DNA of 21,088 nt from Bacteroidia bacterium (lineage in GTDB: Bacteria; Bacteroidota; Bacteroidia; Bacteroidales; Azobacteroidaceae). Where the stretch lies: contig BNYG01000034.1 in NCBI GenBank assembly GCA_026000155.1, forward strand, positions 1 to 21,088, read 5' to 3'. Shown here in pieces: positions 15,636 to 21,088 of this stretch (its first letter is position 1; every line of letters begins with the position of its first letter). Under the pieces are notes generated by a model. The model did no database searches and was not told the origin of the DNA. It saw only the letters and a list, made by a program, of their open reading frames with translations. Made by a program: the position numbers and the translations under genes.

Positions 15636-16382
15636 TTAAGTATTCATACCTCCATCCACTTGTATAACCTGTCCTGTAACGTAGGACGATAAGTCGGATG
15701 CCAAAAAGAGCGCTGCATTAGCTACATCTTCGGGCGTTCCGGCACGGCGCAAGGGAATTTGTTTCGCCCATTCGGCGCGTACTTCTTCCGAAAGTTGATG
15801 CGTCATTTCGGTAGCGATAAATCCAGGAGCAATCGCATTGGCGCGAATGCCGCGCGAACCCAATTCTTTGGAAATGGATTTTGCCAGACCGATCATACCG
15901 GCTTTGGAAGCCGAATAATTGGCTTGTCCGGCGTTTCCATGCACTCCTACCACCGAACTCATATTGATGATGCTGCCGGCTTTTTGCTTCATCATCACCG
16001 GAGTCAGGGCGTGAATAAAATTGAATGCCGATTTCAGGTTTACATTAATAACCATATCCCATTGTTTTTCGTCCATACGCAACATCAAACCGTCGCGGGT
16101 AATACCGGCATTGTTCACCAAAATATCTATCCGTCCGAAATCCTTTACTATTTCGTTCGTTACCTGGTGGGCATCTTCAAAATTAGCTGCATTGGAGGCA
16201 TAGCCTTTCACTTTTACACCCAAGGCTTCAATTTCTTTAACCGTAGCCTGCGCATTTTCATCAATCACTAAATCGGTGAAGGCGATGTTGCAACCTTCCT
16301 GTGCAAAACGAATAGCAATTGATTTGCCGATTCCACGGGCAGCGCCTGTAATCAGCGCCGTTTTTCCTTCTAATAATTTCAT
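15636..16382 (-). CDS. fabG: 3-oxoacyl-[acyl-carrier-protein] reductase
   Basis: 248-residue short-chain dehydrogenase, full length. It has the NADP-binding TGAARGIGKS, LVNNAGITRDGLM, the catalytic Ser in INMSSVVGVHGN, the Y-x-x-x-K motif in ANYSASKAGM, and the C-terminal VTGQVIQVDGGM. These are close to the FabG consensus. It reduces 3-oxoacyl-ACP in fatty-acid elongation. It lies 15 bases downstream of a TetR-type regulator and is probably in the same operon, so its expression may be controlled by that regulator. Other short-chain dehydrogenase roles cannot be fully excluded. Confidence 0.93.
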   Translation of the reverse strand: MKLLEGKTALITGAARGIGKSIAIRFAQEGCNIAFTDLVIDENAQATVKEIEALGVKVKGYASNAANFEDAHQVTNEIVKDFGRIDILVNNAGITRDGLMLRMDEKQWDMVINVNLKSAFNFIHALTPVMMKQKAGSIINMSSVVGVHGNAGQANYSASKAGMIGLAKSISKELGSRGIRANAIAPGFIATEMTHQLSEEVRAEWAKQIPLRRAGTPEDVANAALFLASDLSSYVTGQVIQVDGGMNT

Positions 16383-16397
16383 TTTAAATGCTGAATT

Positions 16398-16994
16398 TTA
16401 TGATTTCTTTTTTATACCGTTAAACAATAAATTGATGATACTGTCTGTACTTTTTTTACCGGATTGGGGAAAGGCACGCATAGTACCCCGGATATACGGA
16501 ACTTCCAACCCCTTAAAGGCATGATGCAGAATAAGCGCCATGGAAGCCGTATCTTCGATTTTAAAAATATCTTTCCTAACTCCCTCGTCCAATATCGCCT
16601 GAAGATAACCTATTTCCTTGATATCAAAATCTTTCCGCACATTTTCAACGCGCCAGATATCCCGGAAAAAATGCGCTTTGAGCGTACCGTTCCGGAAAAC
16701 GACATTTTTAATTGATTCCGAACGGATCAAAATAAATTCGAGTAATTTTTCGTCGGCAGGAATATCTTTGTGAATGACTGCTTCCAAAGAATTATAGAGA
16801 ATATTCAATTCCGATTCGACTACGGCATGATAAATCTCGGCTTTACTCTTGAAATAGGTATAGAGCGTACGCCTTCCCTTTTTAGAGGCAGTAGCAATAT
16901 CATTCATAGTGGTATTTTCCACACCGGTTCTTGCGAAAAGGAGTCGAGCCACGTCTATCAATTTATCCCTGGTTTTTGCCATTGCTATTGCCAT
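16398..16994 (-). CDS. TetR/AcrR-family transcriptional regulator
   Basis: 198 residues. The N-terminal helix-turn-helix domain covers about residues 8-55: TRDKLIDVARLLFARTGVENTTMNDIATASKKGRRTLYTYFKSK has the spacing of TetR proteins. The remaining helical domain should bind an effector, possibly an acyl compound given the fabG neighbour; this is inference. The start may be 16994 or the internal ATG at 16982 (MAKTRDK). An inverted repeat tgcacatt...aatgtgca immediately upstream overlaps the promoter box, as expected for autoregulation. Confidence 0.9.
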   Translation of the reverse strand: MAIAMAKTRDKLIDVARLLFARTGVENTTMNDIATASKKGRRTLYTYFKSKAEIYHAVVESELNILYNSLEAVIHKDIPADEKLLEFILIRSESIKNVVFRNGTLKAHFFRDIWRVENVRKDFDIKEIGYLQAILDEGVRKDIFKIEDTASMALILHHAFKGLEVPYIRGTMRAFPQSGKKSTDSIINLLFNGIKKKS

Positions 16995-17000
16995 AAAATA

Positions 17001-17031
17001 TGCACATTAGTTATATGAATGTGCAAAATTA
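17001..17031 (-). promoter_or_regulatory. Promoter with probable TetR operator upstream of the tetR-fabG operon
   Basis: Perfect 8-bp inverted arms tgcacatt (17001-17008) and aatgtgca (17018-17025) flank a 9-base spacer. The minus-strand -7 box TAATTTTG lies at 17031-17024 and overlaps the outer arm. The palindrome sits between the box and the ATG at 16994, so a bound repressor would block transcription initiation. Confidence 0.6.
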
Positions 17032-17081
17032 ATAATAAAAGCAGTTTCACCCAAAGAAAACGAGATTTATTTTTTGGATTA

Positions 17082-17113
17082 TTTGTTTTTTCATAATATT
17101 ATGCTTACCTTTG
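17082..17113 (+). promoter_or_regulatory. Promoter of the initiator tRNA gene
   Basis: A -33 TTTG at 17082-17085 and a -7 TACCTTTG at 17106-17113 are separated by 20 bases, matching the Bacteroidetes primary sigma consensus. The tRNA begins 11 bases after the -7 box. Confidence 0.75.
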
Positions 17114-17124
17114 CAGTCCAATAT

Positions 17125-17197
<73 letters not shown>

Positions 17198-17203
17198 CTC
17201 TTC

Positions 17204-17229
17204 AAAAGCCTGAGTAATCAGGCTTTTTT
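17204..17229 (+). terminator. Rho-independent terminator after tRNA-fMet
   Basis: Stem aaaagcctga / tcaggctttt with loop gtaa, followed by further T residues, six bases after the tRNA 3' end. Confidence 0.88.
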
Positions 17230-17281
17230 GTTTTTATACTTTGACAATCTTTTTCATGTAAATTTTATCGCCTGTCCTTTG

Positions 17282-17731
17282 CTATTTCACTATAATTTTT
17301 AATAGCCCTAAATCCGGAATGATTACAGAAACATCAAAAAATACAAAGTCTTTTTTGTTATTTGTGAAAATAGCATCGCATTTCATTTTTTGACTTAAAA
17401 CGTAATGCACATTATCTTCTACATCATTGTTTCGAAGATTAAACCCTTCCTTGACATCATCTATCGACAAATCAAGCACCGTAAATTTAGGCAGTATTTC
17501 GTTAAGTTTTTGTATTGTTATTTCTCTCGAATAGGCTTTTCTTTTATACATCTTGCTGTTCGATTGCAATTGTGTAATTGTTTGCACAACAGCTAATGAA
17601 GAAGTAAAAAGTACTTCTTTTCTGCGTTTTGAAAAAATATATTTCAAAGCAGAAACATCAGCTGTTTGCCCGGTGCAATAGTTGACAATTACATTCGTGT
17701 CAACATAAATACGGGTTATTTTACTTTTCAT
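17282..17731 (-). CDS. PIN-domain protein, probable toxin
   Basis: 149 residues of the PIN (PilT N-terminal) ribonuclease fold, as in VapC toxins. The first acidic residue is in RIYVDTNVIVNYC, a middle acidic cluster is in NDVEDNVHYVLSQ, and the C-terminal motif is CDAIFTNNKKDFVF. It would cleave RNA when freed from its partner. The ATG overlaps the stop of the upstream small gene by 4 bases (17728-17731), the usual antitoxin-toxin coupling. The target RNA is unknown. Confidence 0.85.
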   Translation of the reverse strand: MKSKITRIYVDTNVIVNYCTGQTADVSALKYIFSKRRKEVLFTSSLAVVQTITQLQSNSKMYKRKAYSREITIQKLNEILPKFTVLDLSIDDVKEGFNLRNNDVEDNVHYVLSQKMKCDAIFTNNKKDFVFFDVSVIIPDLGLLKIIVK

Positions 17732-17925
17732 TTAGTTAAGACAAGTTTGTCAAATTGTTTTTTTTCGGCTGCGGTTAGAACATCAAGATTGGAAACGATG
17801 AACTCTTGCTCTATATAATCAATCAACGTTTGTCGAGATGTTCCTGTTTTTTTCAGCATCAACTGCAATAATTCCGCCTTTTGTCTTTTTGCTGTGGCAT
17901 ACTCTTCTTTTGTATATTTTGCCAT
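17728..17925 (-). CDS. Small antitoxin-like protein paired with the PIN toxin
   Basis: 65 residues, charged and predicted helical: MAKYTKEEYATAKRQKAEL followed by a helical segment KTGTSRQTLIDYIEQEF and a C-terminal tail. It precedes the PIN gene with a 4-base overlap, so the antitoxin role comes mainly from position and size. It has no clear similarity to AbrB or Phd folds that I can recognise. A promoter box TATATTTG lies 27 bases upstream. Confidence 0.72.
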   Translation of the reverse strand: MAKYTKEEYATAKRQKAELLQLMLKKTGTSRQTLIDYIEQEFIVSNLDVLTAAEKKQFDKLVLTK

Positions 17926-17951
17926 AATGTCTCATTTTTAAAATTACATTA

Positions 17952-17959
17952 CAAATATA
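17952..17959 (-). promoter_or_regulatory. -7 promoter box for the toxin-antitoxin operon
   Basis: The minus strand reads TATATTTG, matching TAnnTTTG. A TTG about 18 bases upstream (17978-17980) could serve as the -33 element. Confidence 0.6.
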
Positions 17960-18003
17960 CAAATTATTCCAATCAAACAATCCAATTTATCCCGAAAAAT
18001 AAT

Positions 18004-18330
18004 TTACAGGAATTTCCTTATCTGTTCGGTCTTTTTATAAGCCTTGAAATGCTGCATCAATCCCAAATACGAAACAAGCTGTTCGTCTCTTTTTTCGCGG
18101 CCTTCACCGGTCAGGAAATCGTAATGATCGATCCAATCCGTCGAATAGAGTAACAGATTCAGGTTTTTTTCTGTCCGGCGGCTGATGTATCGCCGGAAGG
18201 GTTTGATATAGGCGCCCAAAAACGAAAAACCTTTGGTGTAGTGTTGCAGGTATTCTTTTTTCGGATGGACATCCAAATCCAGCCGGTCTTTCAGGTAGGT
18301 ACGTATCCGTTCGTAGGTGCGGGCTTTTTC
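18004..18330 (-). pseudogene. DGR reverse transcriptase, C-terminal remnant (catalytic core absent)
   Basis: About 108 codons with the C-terminal (thumb and tail) sequence of diversity-generating-retroelement reverse transcriptases: IRTYLKDRLDLDVHPKKEYL, KGFSFLGAYIKPFRRYISRRT and EQLVSYLGLMQHFKAYKK. The family is normally about 300-400 residues. All fingers/palm motifs, including the catalytic Y-x-D-D, are missing, and no such sequence occurs elsewhere in the window. The frame can be followed upstream to about 18330, where it runs into the 3' end of avd in another frame and overlaps avd by about 40 bases. A TTG at 18276 is the first in-frame start-like codon. This indicates a deletion of roughly 0.7-0.9 kb that removed the start of the RT gene, or an assembly join with the same effect. 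Confidence 0.85.
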
Positions 18331-18677
18331 TGGTAACCGACCGATTGTTGCCAGCCGTAAACCTGTTTGGAAATATTTTCTATCATTTCATTCAAGGTTA
18401 CAAAACGGTTGACCGTCATAATCTGTAAATCTTTCGACATGCGGAGCAGCAGGCGGATTTCCTCAATATGTTCTTGTCCGGTCTGAAGATGCGCATACCG
18501 TTCGTCCTTGCGGGAATTGGCTTTGTAGATATGCAACAGAAGCTCTATGGTATTCAGATTCAATTTTTCCCCGATGGTAAACTTGAAACTGCGTTTCATC
18601 TTTTCTGTAAAAACGAAGGTGTGGATAGCCAGATCGTAGGCTATCTTGTAAACTTGTAACTCATTGTAAGTGGACAT
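18291..18677 (-). CDS. avd: DGR accessory variability determinant (Avd), four-helix-bundle protein
   Basis: 128 residues, helical, of the S23/Avd family. Recognisable segments are LQVYKIAYDLAIHTFVFTEKM, FTIGEKLNLNTIELLLHIYKAN, HIEEIRLLLRMSKDLQIMT and LNEMIENISKQVYGWQQSV. Avd forms a basic pentameric barrel that binds the reverse transcriptase and the template RNA and is needed for mutagenic cDNA synthesis in the characterised Bordetella phage DGR. It lies between the template repeat and the RT remnant. The last dozen codons (QKKPAPTNGYVPT) look foreign: the normal family end is near GWQQSV, and this tail is RT-derived DNA read out of frame. The protein may still fold, because the helices are intact. 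Confidence 0.88.
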   Translation of the reverse strand: MSTYNELQVYKIAYDLAIHTFVFTEKMKRSFKFTIGEKLNLNTIELLLHIYKANSRKDERYAHLQTGQEHIEEIRLLLRMSKDLQIMTVNRFVTLNEMIENISKQVYGWQQSVGYQKKPAPTNGYVPT

Positions 18678-18698
18678 ATTGCTATTGTTTAAAATTTA

Positions 18699-18730
18699 AA
18701 ATGGTGAATAATATGCATTATTCACCATTT
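18699..18730. repeat. Perfect 14-bp hairpin between template repeat and avd
   Basis: Arms aaatggtgaataat and attattcaccattt with loop atgc. It lies 41 bases beyond the 3' end of the template repeat on the coding strand and 22 bases before avd. It could end or stabilise the template RNA, or serve as a structural element of the retroelement. It lacks the GC-rich stem and T run of an ordinary terminator. Confidence 0.8.
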
Positions 18731-18771
18731 ATAGTCAAATCTTACAATATACAGGGTTGTTCAATTCATAT

Positions 18772-18950
18772 TTCTTAATACACCTAACAGTAAACGAGTT
18801 GGTGCTATTGTTCGTGTTCGGCCCATTCAAGTTACTGCCGCTATTGGCGTTGAAATTCTGGTATGAAGCACTACTACTCCACCAGTTGCCGTTGCTCCCG
18901 GAATTGTTCAGCGTGCTACCGTTGTAGTTGCCCGCAAGCGCCGACCCGGA
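18772..18950 (-). repeat. DGR template repeat (TR)
   Basis: This 179-bp sequence aligns without gaps to the variable repeat at 19688-19866 (offset 916). On the coding strand 24 of 25 differences are at TR adenines, which become C, G or T in the VR. The TR is rich in AAC/AAT codons (NYNGSTLNNSGSNGN, YQNFNANSGSN), the design that spreads variation over many amino acids. It is transcribed as RNA and copied by an error-prone RT. An open frame of 74 codons runs through it but is a by-product of being a protein-coding template. Confidence 0.96.
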
Positions 18951-19094
18951 TTTTAGCAAATATTAAATTTGTGATAACCGTTGATGAAACCGCTCAAAAC
19001 CGGAGACCATCTTTGATAACTACCTGTTGCCAGACAGTAATTTGCTGAATTATAAAACACTCTCGAAGTTTGATATACAAATTCGACTCCCGTT
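18951..19094 (-). other. Leader region upstream of the template repeat
   Basis: 144 non-coding bases between the MutS-like gene and the TR. It contains short complementary segments (agcaaatt at the 5' side, aatatttgct just before the TR, reading the minus strand). By analogy with known DGRs it would be the 5' part of the template RNA. No TAnnTTTG box was seen in it, so the TR may be transcribed from further upstream. Together with the TR and the hairpin, the 417 bases 18678-19094 hold no protein gene. Confidence 0.45.
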
Positions 19095-19598
19095 TTATCG
19101 AACACACTGCAATTTTTCATTTAACTCTTGTTGTATCTCCGATATAAACGCCACGCATTGCATGGGCGTTTTATTGGCCAGATCAAAAGATACGACCCGT
19201 TTCCAAAGTTGGGAATCGCTAAAAACAGGCGGCCGGTCCGAAGACGCAACCACCTGCTCTCCCATTACTTGTTGCTTACGGTGTCCTTCTTTCCACTGAT
19301 CGTAAGATACAGTATCAATCACAGCATTATCCGGAAATATATCTACTCCTCCATCCGTTGTAATTACTTGCTTTCCGGCTGTAATCGTATTCAACGCACT
19401 TTCAGGAAAGCCGATGGAACAAATCCACTGGCTGATACCTTTGAAATAAGTGGTCTTTACCTGATAGGAGGGTTTGATATGATTGATGAACAAATAAGCG
19501 CTGAATTCGTAGCCTTTCAGGAAGATTCCTTCCTTGTACAAATGAATGACTTGGTTGTCAGCCTGTTCTTTCTCAATTATTTCCCGAATTAATGCCAT
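19095..19598 (-). CDS. DGR-associated protein with MutS N-terminal-domain-like sequence
   Basis: 167 residues, located between the variable target gene and the template repeat. The segment VIHLYKEGIFLKGYEFSAYLF resembles the mismatch-recognition domain of MutS (F-Y-x-x-G-x-F-Y...), and SIGFPESALNTITAGKQVIT resembles the following MutS-like 'GFP...AL....AG' strand-helix. I recall that surveys of DGRs named a MutS-like (MSL) accessory gene in such cassettes; this was not checked. A Gln/Lys-rich middle (QWKEGHRKQQVMGEQ) and a helical C-terminus (LANKTPMQCVAFISEIQQEL) follow. No MutS ATPase is present. Function is unknown; binding of TR:VR heteroduplex or cDNA is only a suggestion. It is complete, with hairpin 19616-19646 just upstream. 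Confidence 0.6.
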   Translation of the reverse strand: MALIREIIEKEQADNQVIHLYKEGIFLKGYEFSAYLFINHIKPSYQVKTTYFKGISQWICSIGFPESALNTITAGKQVITTDGGVDIFPDNAVIDTVSYDQWKEGHRKQQVMGEQVVASSDRPPVFSDSQLWKRVVSFDLANKTPMQCVAFISEIQQELNEKLQCVR

Positions 19599-19615
19599 AT
19601 TTTCAAAATTTCTTT

Positions 19616-19646
19616 AAATTTCTTCCCCCTTAAAGGGAAGAAATTT
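19616..19646. repeat. Hairpin downstream of the variable repeat
   Basis: Exact 12-bp arms aaatttcttccc and gggaagaaattt enclose a 7-base loop. It lies 37 bases past the target-gene stop. In the characterised Bordetella phage DGR, a hairpin just downstream of the VR increases retrohoming; the position here is comparable. It could also act as a transcription terminator for the target gene. Confidence 0.75.
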
Positions 19647-19683
19647 GTTTCAAAGATCAAAGAATCAAAGCTCGAAGAGTAAT

Positions 19684-20994
19684 TTAATTCTTAATACACC
19701 TAACAGTAACCGAGTAGGAGCTACTGCCCGTGTCCGGCCCACCCAAGTTACTGCCGCTAGGGGCGCCGAAATACTGGTACGAAGCACTACTACTCCACCA
19801 GCGGCCGAGGCTCCCGGAATTGAGCAGCGTGCTACCGCCGTAGCGGCCCGCAAGCGCCGACCCGGAATTCCACATGGCTTTTTCTGTAGAAGTTGCAGTG
19901 TTGTTTAGATAAGATTGTAGATTTTCCCATTGGCTTTGTGATGGAACAGACCAGCCGGATGGACAAGCATTATTGCGTTGATCCCAAGAATAATATTTAT
20001 TGGCGCCATTCGTATAATTCGCTGTTCCTTCTTGTGAGTTTTGTGTCATCCAGCAACCGATACTGCCGCCGTAGCAATAAGTCGTATAAGTATGACTACC
20101 GATTGTTTCGGAGCCTGCACCCGTAGTTAGTATAACGGTTAAAGTGATGTCGCCTTTTTTACCGCTGCCATCATTAGCAAGAGCCTGTACTTTCACAGTT
20201 CCCGCTTTTGTGCCACTTACCAAACCGCTTGAATTCACATTCGCGGCATCACCCTCTATAATTGACCAGGTAACCGTTCTATTGGTAGCAGCAGTCGTTT
20301 GAACATCGGCGTACAACTGCAACGTGCTGCCGGCATTCAAGGACGTAGCGCTGCCTGCGGATGTAACGGTGACACTACTAACTAATTCATCGGCAGGATT
20401 CACCGTAACCTGTTTCAATCCATAAACACCGCTGCCATCGGCGGCTGCCGCTTTTATTACAACCGTACCGGCAGTACCGGCGGTAAAAAGACCGGCCGCA
20501 TTGATAGAACCGCCACCCACACTTGTTTGATCAATAGACCAGGTCACATTTTGATTCGTGGCATTAGAAGGTACAACCTGGAAAAGAAATTGCAAAGTAC
20601 CACCGGAAGTCACACTGGCAGCGCCATCCGCTACTGAAACAAGAATAGAAGTAGCCGGAACAGCTACCGGACCGCTTATACCGGCAAAAGACCAGCTATC
20701 TGCTACGCCATCCCAAACATAAAGGCCTCTACCCTGGCCATTGATAATAGCCGGATTGGTATTGTAAACCAACATACCGGTCGCTGAACCTTTGGTATCA
20801 TCAGCAGCCAAACCAAACGTTTTTACATCGGTAAGCCAAACGTTTGGCAACAATAAGCCCTTGGTAGATTGCAAATCCAACACAGCGCCCACATGAGGCT
20901 CCGACTCGCTACCAATGGTGACCTGCGCATTCATACTGGCTGCACCCCAAACCAAGAGTGCCAGCATCAAAAAAATCATTTTTTTCATTTTCAT
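19684..20994 (-). CDS. Secreted DGR target protein: Ig-like domains and C-type-lectin-type variable domain
   Basis: 436 residues. The signal peptide is MKMKKMIFLMLALLVWGAAS-MNA, with probable cleavage before QVTIG. An N-terminal module (about 24-110, VGAVLDLQSTKGLLLPNV, GMLVYNTN, GLYVWDG) is of a kind common in Bacteroidetes surface proteins. Two BIG2-like Ig repeats follow (about 113-202 and 207-290, each with VTWSI, an ...G.GT.V.. strand and GSG...). The C-terminal FISUMP/C-type-lectin-like domain starts near residue 300 (CYGGSIGCWMTQNS, NACPSGWSVPSQSQWENLQSYL). Its last 59 residues are the variable repeat, ending VRCIKN. The fold displays diversified residues for ligand binding on the cell surface. 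The ligand is unknown. Ig repeats act as spacers. Confidence 0.93.
   Translation of the reverse strand: MKMKKMIFLMLALLVWGAASMNAQVTIGSESEPHVGAVLDLQSTKGLLLPNVWLTDVKTFGLAADDTKGSATGMLVYNTNPAIINGQGRGLYVWDGVADSWSFAGISGPVAVPATSILVSVADGAASVTSGGTLQFLFQVVPSNATNQNVTWSIDQTSVGGGSINAAGLFTAGTAGTVVIKAAAADGSGVYGLKQVTVNPADELVSSVTVTSAGSATSLNAGSTLQLYADVQTTAATNRTVTWSIIEGDAANVNSSGLVSGTKAGTVKVQALANDGSGKKGDITLTVILTTGAGSETIGSHTYTTYCYGGSIGCWMTQNSQEGTANYTNGANKYYSWDQRNNACPSGWSVPSQSQWENLQSYLNNTATSTEKAMWNSGSALAGRYGGSTLLNSGSLGRWWSSSASYQYFGAPSGSNLGGPDTGSSSYSVTVRCIKN
19688..19866 (-). repeat. DGR variable repeat (VR) at the 3' end of the target gene
   Basis: 179 bp, colinear with the TR. Fourteen amino-acid replacements come from adenine changes: Asn to Arg (2), Gly (4), Leu (2), Tyr (2), Pro, Asp, Ser, and Thr to Ser, plus one silent TCA to TCG. 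One more, Phe to Val, comes from the single non-adenine change (T to G at 18794/19710). Invariant blocks such as WWSSSAS and TVRCIK keep the lectin scaffold. The last ~20 bases before the stop are unchanged and fit the initiation-of-mutagenic-homing region. Confidence 0.96.
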
Positions 20995-21047
20995 TTTTTT
21001 TAATTAATATATATTTACCCCAAAGGGCTGTTAATTCTTTTAAGTAT

Positions 21048-21076
21048 CTTAAGATCTTTAAGAGCCTTAAGGCTCT
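21048..21076. repeat. Clustered palindromes upstream of the DGR target gene
   Basis: A perfect 16-bp palindrome agagccttaaggctct (21061-21076) lies next to the smaller palindromes cttaag (21048-21053) and aagatctt (21051-21058). The 94 bases upstream of the target ATG contain no clear TAnnTTTG box. They may be a terminator of an upstream gene or a regulatory site. Confidence 0.5.
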
Positions 21077-21088
21077 ATTTTAGATAAC

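Noticed and set aside
18735..18959. 74-codon open frame rich in Asn (SGSALAGNYNGSTLNN...)
   Set aside because: It is the DGR template repeat read in the frame of the target gene. It lacks the start, signal and upstream lectin domain of the target and is explained as template RNA.

Overview
The window looks like chromosomal DNA of a Bacteroidota bacterium, most likely Bacteroidales. The evidence is repeated TAnnTTTG-type -7 promoter boxes, a large putative porin of the Bacteroidetes type, a ferredoxin-dependent 2-oxoacid oxidoreductase, an exosortase-family protein and a Bacteroidetes-type tyrosine recombinase. It begins at what looks like a contig end.

Layout. (1) 1-3765: an Xaa-Pro aminopeptidase gene is split into two halves in opposite orientation, its C-terminal half at 1-1450 (+) and its N-terminal half at 2817-3222 (-). 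Both halves carry the same 38-bp sequence (1-38 and 2817-2854, inverted). A nitroreductase and the tail of a PD-(D/E)XK nuclease lie between them, and an exosortase-family gene precedes the N-terminal half. (2) 3936-7373: a tyrosine recombinase gene, convergent with a porin gene whose signal peptide is encoded by 7-bp tandem repeats. (3) 7370-12299 (-): 2-oxoacid oxidoreductase gamma and beta subunits without an alpha subunit, then a run made of an MjaI-type restriction-modification pair, a Nif3-like protein and a zinc-ribbon coiled-coil protein. (4) 12343-16994 (-): housekeeping genes (PLP aminotransferase, HAD phosphatase, recR, RluA-type pseudouridine synthase, fabG, TetR regulator) with a REP/MITE-like palindrome between the synthase and fabG genes. 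(5) 17106-17959: initiator tRNA-fMet with promoter and terminator, then a PIN-domain toxin-antitoxin pair. (6) 18004-20994 (-): a diversity-generating retroelement (DGR).

The DGR is the most interesting system. In the direction of transcription it consists of a secreted Ig-like/C-type-lectin target protein with a C-terminal variable repeat (VR, 19688-19866), a hairpin, a 167-aa MutS-N-domain-like accessory protein, the template repeat (TR, 18772-18950), a hairpin, avd, and the tail of the reverse transcriptase. TR and VR align without gaps over 179 bp. On the coding strand, 24 of 25 differences fall at template adenines, and nearly all the altered codons are Asn codons. The reverse transcriptase, however, is reduced to roughly its last 108 codons and abuts avd. 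Its catalytic core is absent from the window, so this copy is either recently disabled, served in trans, or misassembled there.

The inverted aminopeptidase halves and the avd/RT junction should both be tested against raw reads before any biological interpretation.
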